DNA of 64,000 bases from Paraburkholderia sp. Ac-20340 (lineage in GTDB: Bacteria; Pseudomonadota; Gammaproteobacteria; Burkholderiales; Burkholderiaceae), in assembly GCF_017104965.1 (NCBI RefSeq), contig NZ_JAAGPR010000017.1:115064-179063 (forward strand), read 5' to 3'. Under the pieces are notes generated by a model. That model worked only from the letters and a program-made list of their open reading frames with translations, was not told the DNA's origin and searched no databases. Position 1 is the stretch's first letter. The number at the start of each line of letters is the position of its first letter. Of the stretch, positions 43,169-52,290 are shown piece by piece. A program made the translations under genes and the position numbers.

Positions 43169-44107
43169 TCAGGCTTCGGGCGCGGGCAAGGTCGCGCCCG
43201 GCCAGTCGCCTGCTTCGATGAGTTCGGCGGCGAGCTCGCGTATCATCTGCGCGACTCGCCATACGCCATCGGGCAAGACGCGATTGAGCGGCCAGGCGAT
43301 CGCCACGTCGCGCACCACGGCCGCATTCGCGAGCGGCACGCAACGCAGTCTTCCTTGCGCCACTTCTTCTATGACTGACGCTGCGGGCAATATCGTGCAG
43401 CCGCATTGCGCCATCACGAGGCGCTTGGTCAGCGAAATCGAGCCATCGCATTCGAGCGCAATCTGCAGGGTGAATCCGTGTCGTGCGGCAAGCGATTCGG
43501 CCAGCACACGCAAACCGTGATGCGTGCTCGGCAGGATGAGCGGCACCTGGCCTAGCGTGCGCACATCGAAAGGGCCGGCGGGCAGGGCAAATTCCGCTGG
43601 CGTGACCAGACAGAGTTCCTCCGCAAGCAGCGGATCGAATTGCGTTGCGCCGCGATGCTCGGGCACATACATGATCGCGAGATCGAGTTCGCCGTCGTTC
43701 AGGCGGCCGAGAATCTGGCTTGCGAGACCTTCGACAAATCGCACGCGGGTGTGCGGATAGCGCGCACGCAGACGCTGCCCAAGCTGGCCGAACATGATGC
43801 GCGCGATGGTGGGTTGGGCCGCGATGGCGAGTTGTACCGGACCGCTTTGCGTGCCGCTGCGCATCGCGCCGCGCGCTTCTTCCAGCGTGCGTTCGAGCGT
43901 CTGCGCGTAGCCGAGCAGTTGTTCGCCGTGCGTGGTGAGGCCCACGCCGCGCCCGCTGCGGCGAAAGAGCCGCACGCCCAGCCCCGCTTCGAGCAGCGCA
44001 ATCCGGCGGCTGACGGTGGACTGATTCGCGCCAAGCTCCATGGCCGTGCGCGATATGCTGCCCGTTTTCGCAACGTGGGCAAAAACGGCGAGGTCGTCTG
44101 AATTCAT
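43169..44107 (-). CDS. LysR-family transcriptional regulator
   Basis: LysR regulator, 312 residues. N-terminal winged HTH (LAVFAHVAKTGSISRTAMELGANQSTVSRRIALLEAGLGVRLF in form, residues 6-50) and the two-lobed effector domain (VQLAIAAQPTIARIMF, DLAIMYVPEH). It converges with the aldehyde dehydrogenase gene and follows the MFS carrier on the same strand. Targets could be either the carrier-lactonase pair or the ThDP/aldehyde dehydrogenase pair; the sequence does not decide. Confidence 0.92.
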   Translation of the reverse strand: MNSDDLAVFAHVAKTGSISRTAMELGANQSTVSRRIALLEAGLGVRLFRRSGRGVGLTTHGEQLLGYAQTLERTLEEARGAMRSGTQSGPVQLAIAAQPTIARIMFGQLGQRLRARYPHTRVRFVEGLASQILGRLNDGELDLAIMYVPEHRGATQFDPLLAEELCLVTPAEFALPAGPFDVRTLGQVPLILPSTHHGLRVLAESLAARHGFTLQIALECDGSISLTKRLVMAQCGCTILPAASVIEEVAQGRLRCVPLANAAVVRDVAIAWPLNRVLPDGVWRVAQMIRELAAELIEAGDWPGATLPAPEA

Positions 44108-44196
44108 CGGTGAATCGCGTGATAAGCTGCGCTCAGGTCATATGAAGAGCGCCGAAACGCAGCGCCATATGGCGTGCGTTTCTTTATATCACGTGT

Positions 44197-45504
44197 TCAG
44201 CCGCAATCGGCGCACCCGGTATTTTGATTCGCTTGCGTGTCGCTCGCAGGCGTGTTGACGCGCGGCGCCCACTCGCGCCGCATGAGCGTGATCGTGCTGG
44301 TCGCGCCAATCAGCAGAAAGATGAAGATCGCTGTCATCGGCAGGGTATAGCTGCCGCCAATATGCAGCAGCCAGCCGGAAAGACTTGCCGATACGCCGCC
44401 CGCAAGACTCGTAGCGACTTGCTGGAGCCCGGTATTCAAACCCACGGCGGGTTTAGGAATGAGAGTGAGTTTGCACAACGCGAGATTATTCGCGGTAACG
44501 AGGCCGAGCAGCGAAAGCGAGACGACGTTCCAGAACAGCGCCATATCCGAAGAATGCGCATTTGCGCCCAGCAATACCGTCGTACCGCCGATAAAACCCG
44601 CGACGATAAAGCATTTGCGTACCGTCGCCGCATCGTTACCGCGCGCGATGATGCGGTCAGCCGCCCAGCCCGCAATGGCCGCAACGATTGCAATACCCGC
44701 GAAACTGAAGAATGTATAGAGCCCGGACGATTGCAGTGAAAGCCCGCGTTGCTCGACGAGATACGCCGGCATCCACGTCATGCAATAGAACGCGAAATAG
44801 CTATAGCAGAAGTTATTGATCAGGCCGCCCCACACCACTGGGCTCGCCAGCAGATTGCCGAGCGGCACCGAAGCCGCACGTTCTTTGGCGGCCGCCAGTT
44901 CGCTGCGCGAAGGGTAATCGTTTTCCACCATCAGCAGCCACGGCAGCAGCCAGATCAATCCAACCAGACCGGTGGCGATAAACATCGCTTTCCATGAGGC
45001 CGTGACGATCATCCACGCCGCAATAGGCGCGCCCAGCGCCGGGCCCATTTTGCCGCCAATCGAAAAGATGCCGAGCGCCGTGCCTTTCTGCGTTTCCTCG
45101 AAGTGATTCGCAAGATAGCGATAGGTCGCGGGCACCACGACAGCTTCCGCCGCGCCGATCAAAAGCCGCATGACGATCAGCGCGGAGAGCGTCGTGACCA
45201 GGCCCGTTGCCGCTGCTGCGAGACACCAGAGCAGAAAGCAGATCGCATAAGGGCGCTTGACGCCATAGCGATCGACCAGCCAGCCCATCGGCATCTGGAA
45301 TACGCCGTACGACCAGAACACCGCGGAATTGAGCCAGCCGCGTTCGATACTCGTGAGTCCGAAGTGATGAATAAAGGCTTTATCGGCGAGCGCCGAAGAC
45401 AGGCTGGTGCGATCGACAAAGGAAATCAGCAGGCCGAGCGATAACAGCACAAGCACGCGCCACGGATGCGTGGCGCGCGTGCGGGGCTTGGAAAACACGT
45501 TCAT
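44197..45504 (-). CDS. MFS transporter, anion:cation symporter family
   Basis: Twelve-helix carrier of the ACS family (phthalate, glucarate and tartrate carriers), 435 residues. Helix 1 has ISFVDRTSLSSAL and the helix 2-3 loop reads GWLVDRYGVKRPYA, both family features. It is close to the carrier at 52291-53571 (shared GWLNSAVFWSYGVFQMPMGW, TWMPAYLVEQRGLS). ATG 45504 is chosen because it aligns with that paralogue; GTG 45531 is possible. It lies 33 bp after the lactonase gene and is probably co-transcribed. Confidence 0.88.
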   Translation of the reverse strand: MNVFSKPRTRATHPWRVLVLLSLGLLISFVDRTSLSSALADKAFIHHFGLTSIERGWLNSAVFWSYGVFQMPMGWLVDRYGVKRPYAICFLLWCLAAAATGLVTTLSALIVMRLLIGAAEAVVVPATYRYLANHFEETQKGTALGIFSIGGKMGPALGAPIAAWMIVTASWKAMFIATGLVGLIWLLPWLLMVENDYPSRSELAAAKERAASVPLGNLLASPVVWGGLINNFCYSYFAFYCMTWMPAYLVEQRGLSLQSSGLYTFFSFAGIAIVAAIAGWAADRIIARGNDAATVRKCFIVAGFIGGTTVLLGANAHSSDMALFWNVVSLSLLGLVTANNLALCKLTLIPKPAVGLNTGLQQVATSLAGGVSASLSGWLLHIGGSYTLPMTAIFIFLLIGATSTITLMRREWAPRVNTPASDTQANQNTGCADCG

Positions 45505-45537
45505 GGAATTGCGTACTGCAGTGTGATGCACATGGTC

Positions 45538-46710
45538 TTACCTGACAAAAGCCACGCTTGTGGGGTCCTGCACGGCGACCGATTCGCCCGTATCCGCAAG
45601 CGTGCCGGCGGTGCGATCGATGTGGAACAGGCGCACGTCGCCGCTATGCTGATTCGCAACGAGCATCCATTGCCCCGATGCATCGATACCGAAACCCCAC
45701 GGTTTCTGGCCGCCCGAAGGCGTGCGCTGAACCAGCGAGACTTCGCCCGTGGCGGCGTCAACGCGATACACCATCAAGGCGTTTTCTGCGCGATTCTCGA
45801 CATAGAGAAAACGTCCGTCGCGGCCGAATGCCATTTCCGCGCCGCTTTTCACGCCGTTGAACGAGGCGCTGGTGATCGGCGTCGATTGCATCAACGTGAG
45901 CGCGCCTTTCGAGGCGTCCCAGCGCAGCGCCATCAATTCGGCGCTCATTTCCGTGAGCACGTAAGCATAGTCGCCGTTCGCGCTAAAGAGAATGCGGCGC
46001 GGGCCGCTGCCCGGCGGCGTGTCGAACGCGTGCGGCGCATCGCCTGCGCGTGGCGAAAGCGCGTGCGTATCGCGATCGAATCGATAGATGAATACGCGGT
46101 CTGCGCCCAGATCCGGCACGAGGGCATAGCGGCCGGAAGGATCGATCGTGACGCCGTGCGCGTGTGCGCTTTTCTGGCGCGGGCTCGGGCCCGAGCCTTT
46201 TTCTGCAATCGTCGATTCGAGTTTGCCGACACTGCCGTCGCCGTCCACCGTCACGCTGGACACCGAGCCGCTGTTGTAATTCGCGCCGAGCAGCGTGGAC
46301 GAAGGCGCATCGAACTGCAGAAAGGTGGTGCCCATGCCGCCCGTATGCACATCGTTGATGCGTTCGAGCGCACCCGTGCCGCGATTCACGGCGTAGGCGG
46401 TGATGCTGCCTTCCTTGTCGCGCTGATCGTCAACGGCATAGAGTATCGGCAAGGCAGGGTGCGAAGCCACCCATGTCGCGCTCGGACCCTGCGCGGCGGT
46501 GCCTAGCGCAACGATCTTGCCCGAAGCCGTATCGAGACGCAGTGCGCTGATCTGCTTTTGCTGCGTGCCGATATAGGCGAATTCCGTGGCGGAGTTCTGC
46601 GAGTCAGTGCTGGCAGACGAAACCGCCGTACATGCCGAGATCGTTGCGCACGCAACGAGTGAAAGAGTGACCGCTAGCCGCGGAGCATAAAGCTTGAACG
46701 AATGCGCCAT
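45538..46710 (-). CDS. Lipoprotein beta-propeller lactonase-like protein
   Basis: Protein of the seven-bladed propeller lactonase family (6-phosphogluconolactonase YbhE, carboxymuconate cyclase), 390 residues. The start MAHSFKLYAPRLAVTLSLVAC carries a likely lipobox (LVAC, or ISAC a few residues on), so it is probably a periplasm-facing lipoprotein, unlike cytoplasmic YbhE. Repeats such as HAHGVTIDPSGRYALVPDLGADRVFIY, in form, FLYVENRAENALMVY and WMLVANQHSGDVRLF form the blades. Paired with an ACS carrier and preceded by the 35-bp motif shared with the Lig operon. It may open a lactone before uptake (inference). Confidence 0.85.
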   Translation of the reverse strand: MAHSFKLYAPRLAVTLSLVACATISACTAVSSASTDSQNSATEFAYIGTQQKQISALRLDTASGKIVALGTAAQGPSATWVASHPALPILYAVDDQRDKEGSITAYAVNRGTGALERINDVHTGGMGTTFLQFDAPSSTLLGANYNSGSVSSVTVDGDGSVGKLESTIAEKGSGPSPRQKSAHAHGVTIDPSGRYALVPDLGADRVFIYRFDRDTHALSPRAGDAPHAFDTPPGSGPRRILFSANGDYAYVLTEMSAELMALRWDASKGALTLMQSTPITSASFNGVKSGAEMAFGRDGRFLYVENRAENALMVYRVDAATGEVSLVQRTPSGGQKPWGFGIDASGQWMLVANQHSGDVRLFHIDRTAGTLADTGESVAVQDPTSVAFVR

Positions 46711-46764
46711 ATTCGATTCACGTGATTGGACTTGAAGAAAAGCATAGGGGGCGCACGAGGCGTG

Positions 46765-46799
46765 GTCCCTGCACAATTCCCGGTTTCACTGGCACTTTT
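46765..46799 (-). promoter_or_regulatory. 35-bp shared regulatory motif, copy 1
   Basis: Upstream of the lactonase gene. Read on the plus strand, GTCCCTGCACAA, then TTTCACTGGCACTTTT after a 7-base gap. Twenty-five of 35 positions equal copy 2 at 56711-56745, with the same total length. It starts 54 bp before the ATG. The AraC regulator at 46938 is the natural candidate to bind. Confidence 0.55.
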
Positions 46800-46937
46800 C
46801 CGCTCGACCAGGGAATGTACGGGGACGCCTAGTCGGGGACGCTTAGTTCGGGGCGCGTATCCGCGGACCAACAAAACACGCCCCTACCTGCGCCGCATCA
46901 CGTGAAACTCACAGCGCAACCATCGAGCGATAAAAGC

Positions 46938-47858
46938 CTAACGACGCGCGTCGATACGAAACTGACTAGGCGCCTGTCCCACTTCGCGGCGGAAAAAGCG
47001 CGTGAAATACGCGGCATCGGCGAAACCGAGCCAGAACGCAACCTGTTCCACCGACATATCGCCGAAGATAAGCTCGCGTTTCGCTTCGGTGATGATGCGC
47101 GCGTGGATCATCTTGGTCGGACTCATATCGGCCGCCGATGCGCAGGCGGCACGCAATTGCACCGGCGACACCGCGAGTATCGAGGCATATTCCTGCAGCG
47201 GCAGATTGTTGCGGTAATGCTCTTCAATCAGCTTGCGAAAACGCTCGACCAGACGCACGTCATGGCGCGGTGTGCCGTCGTTCGCGGCCTGATCGAGATG
47301 CGCTTCACGCACGAGCGTGAGCAGCAGCATCGTCAGCAAGGCTTCGGCGCCGGGCACGTGGCCAACGGCGCTCGATTCGACTTCCTGCTTCAGGCGTTGA
47401 ATCAGCGTATAGAGGTCGTCCCCCGCTTCTTCGGCATGCGCCAGCGGAATCATGCGCGGCGCAGACCACAGCACGATGAATTCGTGCAGCTTCGCATTGA
47501 CCTGGGTGAGATAGGAAACGTCGACGGTGACGACCCATCGATCGACATCGATTTCGTAATCGAGACCGTGAATGCATTCGGTCGGCAGAAGCAGTGCGCA
47601 TGGACCTTCGAAAGGCACACTGCTGCCTTCCAGATTCATGACGCCGCGCCCGCTGCGCACGAAAATCACCTGCCCGTAGGTAGGATGCGCGTGCGGCGCA
47701 GTGCGCCAGCGGCCACGCTCGGTCACGTGACCGACATGAACGAACCAGTTTTCTTCCTCGGGTCGTTCCACATACAAGCGCACTTTCGGCACAGCGGCGA
47801 GCCGGGCTTCGCCGGTCGTTCTGCGCACGGGTTTGCTGCTCATCGCACTCTGGGCCAT
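46938..47858 (-). CDS. AraC-family transcriptional regulator
   Basis: AraC regulator, 306 residues. A cupin-like sensor domain (HAHPTYGQVIFVRSGRGVMNLEG, in form) precedes a C-terminal HTH pair (LQEYASILAVSPVQLRAACASAADMSPTKMI and MSVEQVAFWLGFADAAYFTRFFRREVGQAPSQFR, positions about 225-303). This order is that of PobR-type regulators of hydroxybenzoate genes. ATG 47858 follows GAGGAGAC. It lies between the lactonase/carrier pair and the Lig operon, both preceded by the same 35-bp motif, so it probably activates both. Confidence 0.92.
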   Translation of the reverse strand: MAQSAMSSKPVRRTTGEARLAAVPKVRLYVERPEEENWFVHVGHVTERGRWRTAPHAHPTYGQVIFVRSGRGVMNLEGSSVPFEGPCALLLPTECIHGLDYEIDVDRWVVTVDVSYLTQVNAKLHEFIVLWSAPRMIPLAHAEEAGDDLYTLIQRLKQEVESSAVGHVPGAEALLTMLLLTLVREAHLDQAANDGTPRHDVRLVERFRKLIEEHYRNNLPLQEYASILAVSPVQLRAACASAADMSPTKMIHARIITEAKRELIFGDMSVEQVAFWLGFADAAYFTRFFRREVGQAPSQFRIDARR

Positions 47859-48105
47859 GAAGTCTCCTCGGCGAGCGGTCTTGCGCCGGACGCCTTTGCG
47901 ATTGAAGTTTCGCCGGAGCACTGCACCTGCTGGCCGGGCCCACATGCCATTGCTCCGGTTGCGTCCCTTTTTAAAAAGACGCAGAAAACGCCCACCATTC
48001 TTTCATACCGACTCTCGGGGCGCGACCTGCTGCTAACCCCAACGCCGCCGCGCAATTCATTACGCGGTATTACGAAAATCATTGCGCGGCGCGCTTAAAC
48101 AAGCA

Positions 48106-49131
48106 TTAGAACGTGTGCACCATGCCAAGAATCACACCGCGCGTATTCGAGCCCGGCGCCACGGTAACACCGGCATATGACGTGCCGTTGAGCGTAAAGG
48201 CCGCGCGATTCCGATTCTGGATAAAGCCCGCCGATGCATAAAGCGTCGTGCGTTTCGACAGATAGTGCTCGTAGGTCATGCCGATCTGTTGCGCGTTATT
48301 GCCCTGTCCCGTGCGATCGTGTTCGTAGCCGTACATCAGCATGAGTTGATCGGCGGGGGAGAACAGATACGATCCCGACGCTTCGTACACGTCGCGTTTG
48401 ACGCTGTTATCGGTCTGGTTTTCCGTGTGATAAGCCAGATAGAAACGCGCCGCGCCCACGCCTACGGAAGCCCCCGCATTGAAGACCCGCAATGCGGACG
48501 TGCCGGCCGCATTATCGGCCTGCTCGTAACCTGCTGCCACGCGGAACGGGCCATTTTCATAGCGCACCGCTGCGTTATAGAACTGCAGGCCGTTGCTGGG
48601 TTTGGTGGTGGAGTCGCGCATCGCCACCATGAATTGCGCGGTCAGACCGTAGAAAGTCGGCGTGAAATACGAAATCGCATTGTTGACGCGAATGGTCAGC
48701 GAATTGAAGTTCAGCATGGGCGAACCCATACTCATCACGGCAACCGGGTCCAGCTCGCGATTCAGGAAGATGTACTGCGGCGTGTTTTGCAGACCAAAGC
48801 GGACTTCACCGAAATTGCCGGATACGCCCACCCACGCCTGACGATTGAAGGCCGCGGTGGAGTTCGCCGCTGCGCCTGTCATGGCGGAAAAGCCTTGTTC
48901 AAGCTGGAAATTGACGTGAATGCCGCCGCCAATGTCCTCGCTGCCCTTGAAACCGTAGCGGCTTGCGAACAGGCCGCCGGAGGTCGCGCGCACGACCTTG
49001 CCGTCGCCTCCGTTCTGGAACTCGACGCCATTGTCGATCACGCCATACAGCGTGACGGACGACTGCGCGTGCGCCGCGCTGAACATGCAGGCCGATGTGA
49101 CGCCGCATGCCAATACGAGCAATCTTTTCAT
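48106..49131 (-). CDS. Gram-negative porin
   Basis: Burkholderia-type general porin, 341 residues. Signal peptide ends ...AHA before QSSVTLYGVIDNGVEF; middle has FNRQAWVGVSGNFGEVRFGLQ; ends in Phe (GMVHTF). ATG 49131 follows GGAGACAG. Last gene of the minus-strand Lig operon and likely the outer-membrane entry for its substrate. Shares class with the porin at 20595 but is not a close copy. Confidence 0.93.
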   Translation of the reverse strand: MKRLLVLACGVTSACMFSAAHAQSSVTLYGVIDNGVEFQNGGDGKVVRATSGGLFASRYGFKGSEDIGGGIHVNFQLEQGFSAMTGAAANSTAAFNRQAWVGVSGNFGEVRFGLQNTPQYIFLNRELDPVAVMSMGSPMLNFNSLTIRVNNAISYFTPTFYGLTAQFMVAMRDSTTKPSNGLQFYNAAVRYENGPFRVAAGYEQADNAAGTSALRVFNAGASVGVGAARFYLAYHTENQTDNSVKRDVYEASGSYLFSPADQLMLMYGYEHDRTGQGNNAQQIGMTYEHYLSKRTTLYASAGFIQNRNRAAFTLNGTSYAGVTVAPGSNTRGVILGMVHTF

Positions 49132-49274
49132 TCTGTCTCCGTGTTCTTTCTATTTATCGCGGCCTGTCTATCTGGCTCGCTCTGTGCTGCGGTTTGCTTC
49201 GTAGTCCTCCGGGAAATAAGTGCAAGAATGCGCAGCGGCGAAAGCCGTTGCGCATCCGGCAAAAAGGGAACCGA

Positions 49275-50168
49275 TTAACCGAGGGTGGCGGTCAGATCGT
49301 CGAAGCACTCGTCGACGGACAGACGGTGCGGAATGATTTTCTGGTCGAGCGCCCAGTCGATCGCGAGCTGGATGCCCTTGCGATTCGCTTCCATGCCGAT
49401 CGGCGGGAACACGGCCGGTACGCCTTCGGCCTGCGCGCGGCTTTCCACCACCATGCGATAGAGTTCGCGCACGACATCCGGGCGCTGCTTCGACAGGTCG
49501 CTGTGCACCACGAACATATGGTTGATCGGCACCACGCCTTCGCGCGCGAACCAGTCTTTCGCGGCGTTCTGCGCGTCGGGCACGAGCGTGCGCACGCGCG
49601 GGTCCTTCGGCATGTCTTCGCCGAGCAGGGCAGCGTCCAGTTCGCCGTCGAGCATCATCTGCGGAATCGACGAGCCCTTGGGCAGGCGCACGCAATTGGC
49701 GGGATCGCTGTATTCGGCGAGATGGCCGTCGCCGAGCGTCATCCACGTGACCTTGTCGAGATCGACGCCGTATTCGTGGCGCAGAATGCCGCGAATCCAC
49801 AGCGCCGTGGTCTGCGTGTAGGTGCGCACGCCCACCTTCTTGCCTTCGATGTCGCGCGGCGCGAGTTCGCCGAAGTCGACGTTGTAGCCCGCGCAGTGAT
49901 GCTGGAAGCGGCCCGAGATGGGCGCGGGCAGCAGCACATAAGGCTTGCCGTAGGCTTTCGCCTGCAGGAAGGTGACGATGGCCAGTTCGCCCGCGTCGAA
50001 TGCGTTTTCGCGCACCATGGCCTTGAAGCCGTTATGGGCGGGCGTGGGGCCGCAGTAGTCGAGCGTGACGATGTCCGAGCTGACGCGGCCGTCTTTCATC
50101 GCCTTGGTCACGGCATAGTCGGCAAGATTGACGCGCAAGGTCGGTACTTCGGTTTGCGTGGTCGTCAT
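49275..50168 (-). CDS. Pht5-like decarboxylase / substrate-binding fold protein
   Basis: A 297-residue protein of the type II periplasmic-binding fold without any signal peptide, so probably cytoplasmic. The pattern (DYCGPTPAHNGFKAMVRENAFDAGELAIVTFLQAK in form; GRFQHHCAGYN; DIEGKKVGVRTYTQTTALWIRGIL) resembles 4,5-dihydroxyphthalate decarboxylase Pht5. Such proteins are often called ABC substrate-binding proteins, but no permease or ATPase is here. A decarboxylase feeding the ring-cleavage steps is more likely (inference). A paralogue starts the operon at 56612. Confidence 0.78.
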   Translation of the reverse strand: MTTTQTEVPTLRVNLADYAVTKAMKDGRVSSDIVTLDYCGPTPAHNGFKAMVRENAFDAGELAIVTFLQAKAYGKPYVLLPAPISGRFQHHCAGYNVDFGELAPRDIEGKKVGVRTYTQTTALWIRGILRHEYGVDLDKVTWMTLGDGHLAEYSDPANCVRLPKGSSIPQMMLDGELDAALLGEDMPKDPRVRTLVPDAQNAAKDWFAREGVVPINHMFVVHSDLSKQRPDVVRELYRMVVESRAQAEGVPAVFPPIGMEANRKGIQLAIDWALDQKIIPHRLSVDECFDDLTATLG

Positions 50169-50257
50169 GATAAGGAATCCTTATTCGTGTTTCGATGAAT
50201 CGCGCGATGCGCAATGCGGCTCGCTGCTGCTTGCTGCTGATCGTTGCTGCTTGTCGC

Positions 50258-51115
50258 TTAGTAACCCGCCATTTCGCGCGCTGCGCCCACGACGCCATAG
50301 CTGCGTGTCGGTGCCGACATCAGGAAACGGTAGCCTTCCTCGATCAGACGCTGATGGTTCTTCGCGGTCACGTGCGGATTGCCCACTACGACGTTGTGCT
50401 TGTGGCAGATCGACACGATACGGCGCATGGCGTCCAGCACTTCGGGGTGCTCGTATTGACGCGCGAAGCCCAGTTCCTGGCTCAGATCGCCTTCGCCGAT
50501 CAGGATGAAGCCGATGCCCGGCACGTTCGACAGAATGTCGTCGAGGTTTTCGATCGCCTGGGTGCTTTCGCACATCAGGCCAACGAGAATTTCGCCTTCC
50601 GGCACGAGCGGCCACACGTCGGCCTTCTTGTAGTAATCGGCCGTGCTCAAGCCCCAGTAGCGCGCAGCCGTAGCGGGACCGTCGCCGCGCACGCCTTTCG
50701 GCTCATAAAGCGGGGCGCTCTTGGGGCGCGCATAGCGGCACGATGCCACCGCGTTATAGGCCTGTTCGACCGTTGCCACGTGCGGCCACACCACGCCGTA
50801 AGCGCCGCGATCGAGCACCTGCTTGGCAAAGGCCTGATTCATTTCCACGCCGTTGGCGGGAATCCGTGCAATCGGCGTCACACGCGGCGAGACCGAACCC
50901 GATTCGGCGATTTCCTTGCGGTTGAGCATGTACTGCATGGCGTCGCCGAGCGCGGCAACATCGTACGGGTTGTGTTCCATTTCGAACACGATGCCGTCGT
51001 ACGGGGCGTCGCTCATCTCGATCGCGTTCTGCTTGTCGAGCTTGGAAAAGGCGGTGAAAGCGGGCTTGCCCGATTCGAGGGCGCGAATGATGCTATTGAG
51101 GCGATGGGTGCTCAT
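50258..51115 (-). CDS. HpcH/HpaI-family aldolase
   Basis: Class II pyruvate aldolase of the HpcH/HpaI family, 285 residues, a TIM barrel. Metal and substrate residues sit in FEMEHNPYD, RIPANG, GAYGVVWPHV, MCEST and GEGDLSQELG, the last replacing the usual GPxDLA. In a LigJ operon it would cleave 4-carboxy-4-hydroxy-2-oxoadipate to pyruvate and oxaloacetate, replacing the unrelated LigK (inference). GAAGAGAG before ATG 51115. Confidence 0.85.
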   Translation of the reverse strand: MSTHRLNSIIRALESGKPAFTAFSKLDKQNAIEMSDAPYDGIVFEMEHNPYDVAALGDAMQYMLNRKEIAESGSVSPRVTPIARIPANGVEMNQAFAKQVLDRGAYGVVWPHVATVEQAYNAVASCRYARPKSAPLYEPKGVRGDGPATAARYWGLSTADYYKKADVWPLVPEGEILVGLMCESTQAIENLDDILSNVPGIGFILIGEGDLSQELGFARQYEHPEVLDAMRRIVSICHKHNVVVGNPHVTAKNHQRLIEEGYRFLMSAPTRSYGVVGAAREMAGY

Positions 51116-51177
51116 ACGATTTGTCTCTCTTCGATGAATTGGATTAGTGGCGCAATGTTCTGGCTAGTGCTGGCGAT

Positions 51178-52164
51178 TTATTCCGCCGCTCTCCAGTACA
51201 TGAAGCCCATGCCTTCGCCGGTACCGGCGGGCGTGCGCCAGCAGGGCACGTAATCGACCAGCGTCATGGCCGCGCCGGTTTCCTGGACCGCTTTCATCAC
51301 GCTCACATAGAGCTTGATTTCCGAGGTGCCCGATTGATACGAGCGGTCGTCCACGGCGGCGAGGCCGTCGTAGTCGTAGTCGCCGAGCATCTTCATGATG
51401 CTGTGATCGAACTCTTCGTCGTTGACGAAGTGCGAGAGGCCGCCCGAAGCGAAAATACCCACCCGCACATCTTCCGGCCAGGCCGTGATCGCATCGCGCA
51501 GCACGCGGCCGAACTCGATGCAACGCGACATCGAAGGCTGCGTCGGCGGATAGAAGCAGTTCATGATGATGGGCACGTGCGGCGGCGGGTTGTCGTCCAT
51601 GATCTGGTGATAGACGAAGCTGTACGCGTGCGGCACGACCGGGTATTCGGGGCGCGGTGTCATCCAGACGTTTTCGGGCCACTGGAACAGATCGGTGAGA
51701 TCGAAACCCTCTTTCTGGAAGTGCTCGATCAGATACGTCGCCAGTTGCGGATGGCATTCGTGCGTGACGTGGTGATCGGGCGCATAGACCGAACGTTGCG
51801 GCGGACCGTTATGCACATCCTTGCCGCTATAGATGGCGATAGAGGGCGAGAAGTCCGTGAAGATTTCCTTCTGGTCCTTGCCCAGAATGATGGCGACGTC
51901 GACCTTGGCTTCACGATAGGCGGCGGCCATCTTGTCGAGTGCGGCGCGGCAGCGCGCGGCGCGTGCGGTGCGTTCTTCCAGCGTGAGGAACGGTTCGAAG
52001 GCGGCTTTGCGGTGCGCTTCCAGTTCGGGGTAAGTCCACGTGCGGTTGCGGAACCAGAGCGCCGGATTGTTGCGGTCGCGCTCGCCGTTCTTGAGCCAGT
52101 CTTCAGGCGCCTGGCCCAGCATACCGCTATGCGGCACTGCCATTCCGAATACGATCTTCGCCAT
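51178..52164 (-). CDS. Class III extradiol ring-cleavage dioxygenase, LigB type
   Basis: Non-heme Fe(II) dioxygenase of the LigB superfamily, 328 residues. MAVPHSGML (His 12), YAPDHHVTHECH, VPIIMNC and IFASGGLSHFV (His about 240) carry expected iron and catalytic residues. There is no separate LigA-type alpha subunit nor a fused one, unlike protocatechuate 4,5-dioxygenase and many gallate dioxygenases. Operon partners make gallate, protocatechuate or a carboxylated relative likely substrates. The gene lies between the aldolase and the ACS carrier. Confidence 0.88.
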   Translation of the reverse strand: MAKIVFGMAVPHSGMLGQAPEDWLKNGERDRNNPALWFRNRTWTYPELEAHRKAAFEPFLTLEERTARAARCRAALDKMAAAYREAKVDVAIILGKDQKEIFTDFSPSIAIYSGKDVHNGPPQRSVYAPDHHVTHECHPQLATYLIEHFQKEGFDLTDLFQWPENVWMTPRPEYPVVPHAYSFVYHQIMDDNPPPHVPIIMNCFYPPTQPSMSRCIEFGRVLRDAITAWPEDVRVGIFASGGLSHFVNDEEFDHSIMKMLGDYDYDGLAAVDDRSYQSGTSEIKLYVSVMKAVQETGAAMTLVDYVPCWRTPAGTGEGMGFMYWRAAE

Positions 52165-52290
52165 TTAGGTTGTTTCCAGTTTTTTTAATCTGGGCCGCAC
52201 GAGAAGGGTGGCGGCCCGAAGGGTATCAATTGCGTCAGCCGATATTCGCTGCGCCGCGTTCGTGATGGTTCGGAATCCGATGCAATGGAA

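Noticed and set aside
46902..48098. 398-codon plus-strand frame over the AraC gene
   Set aside because: Antisense shadow; His/Arg/Gln-rich, no motifs, while the minus strand has a complete AraC protein.
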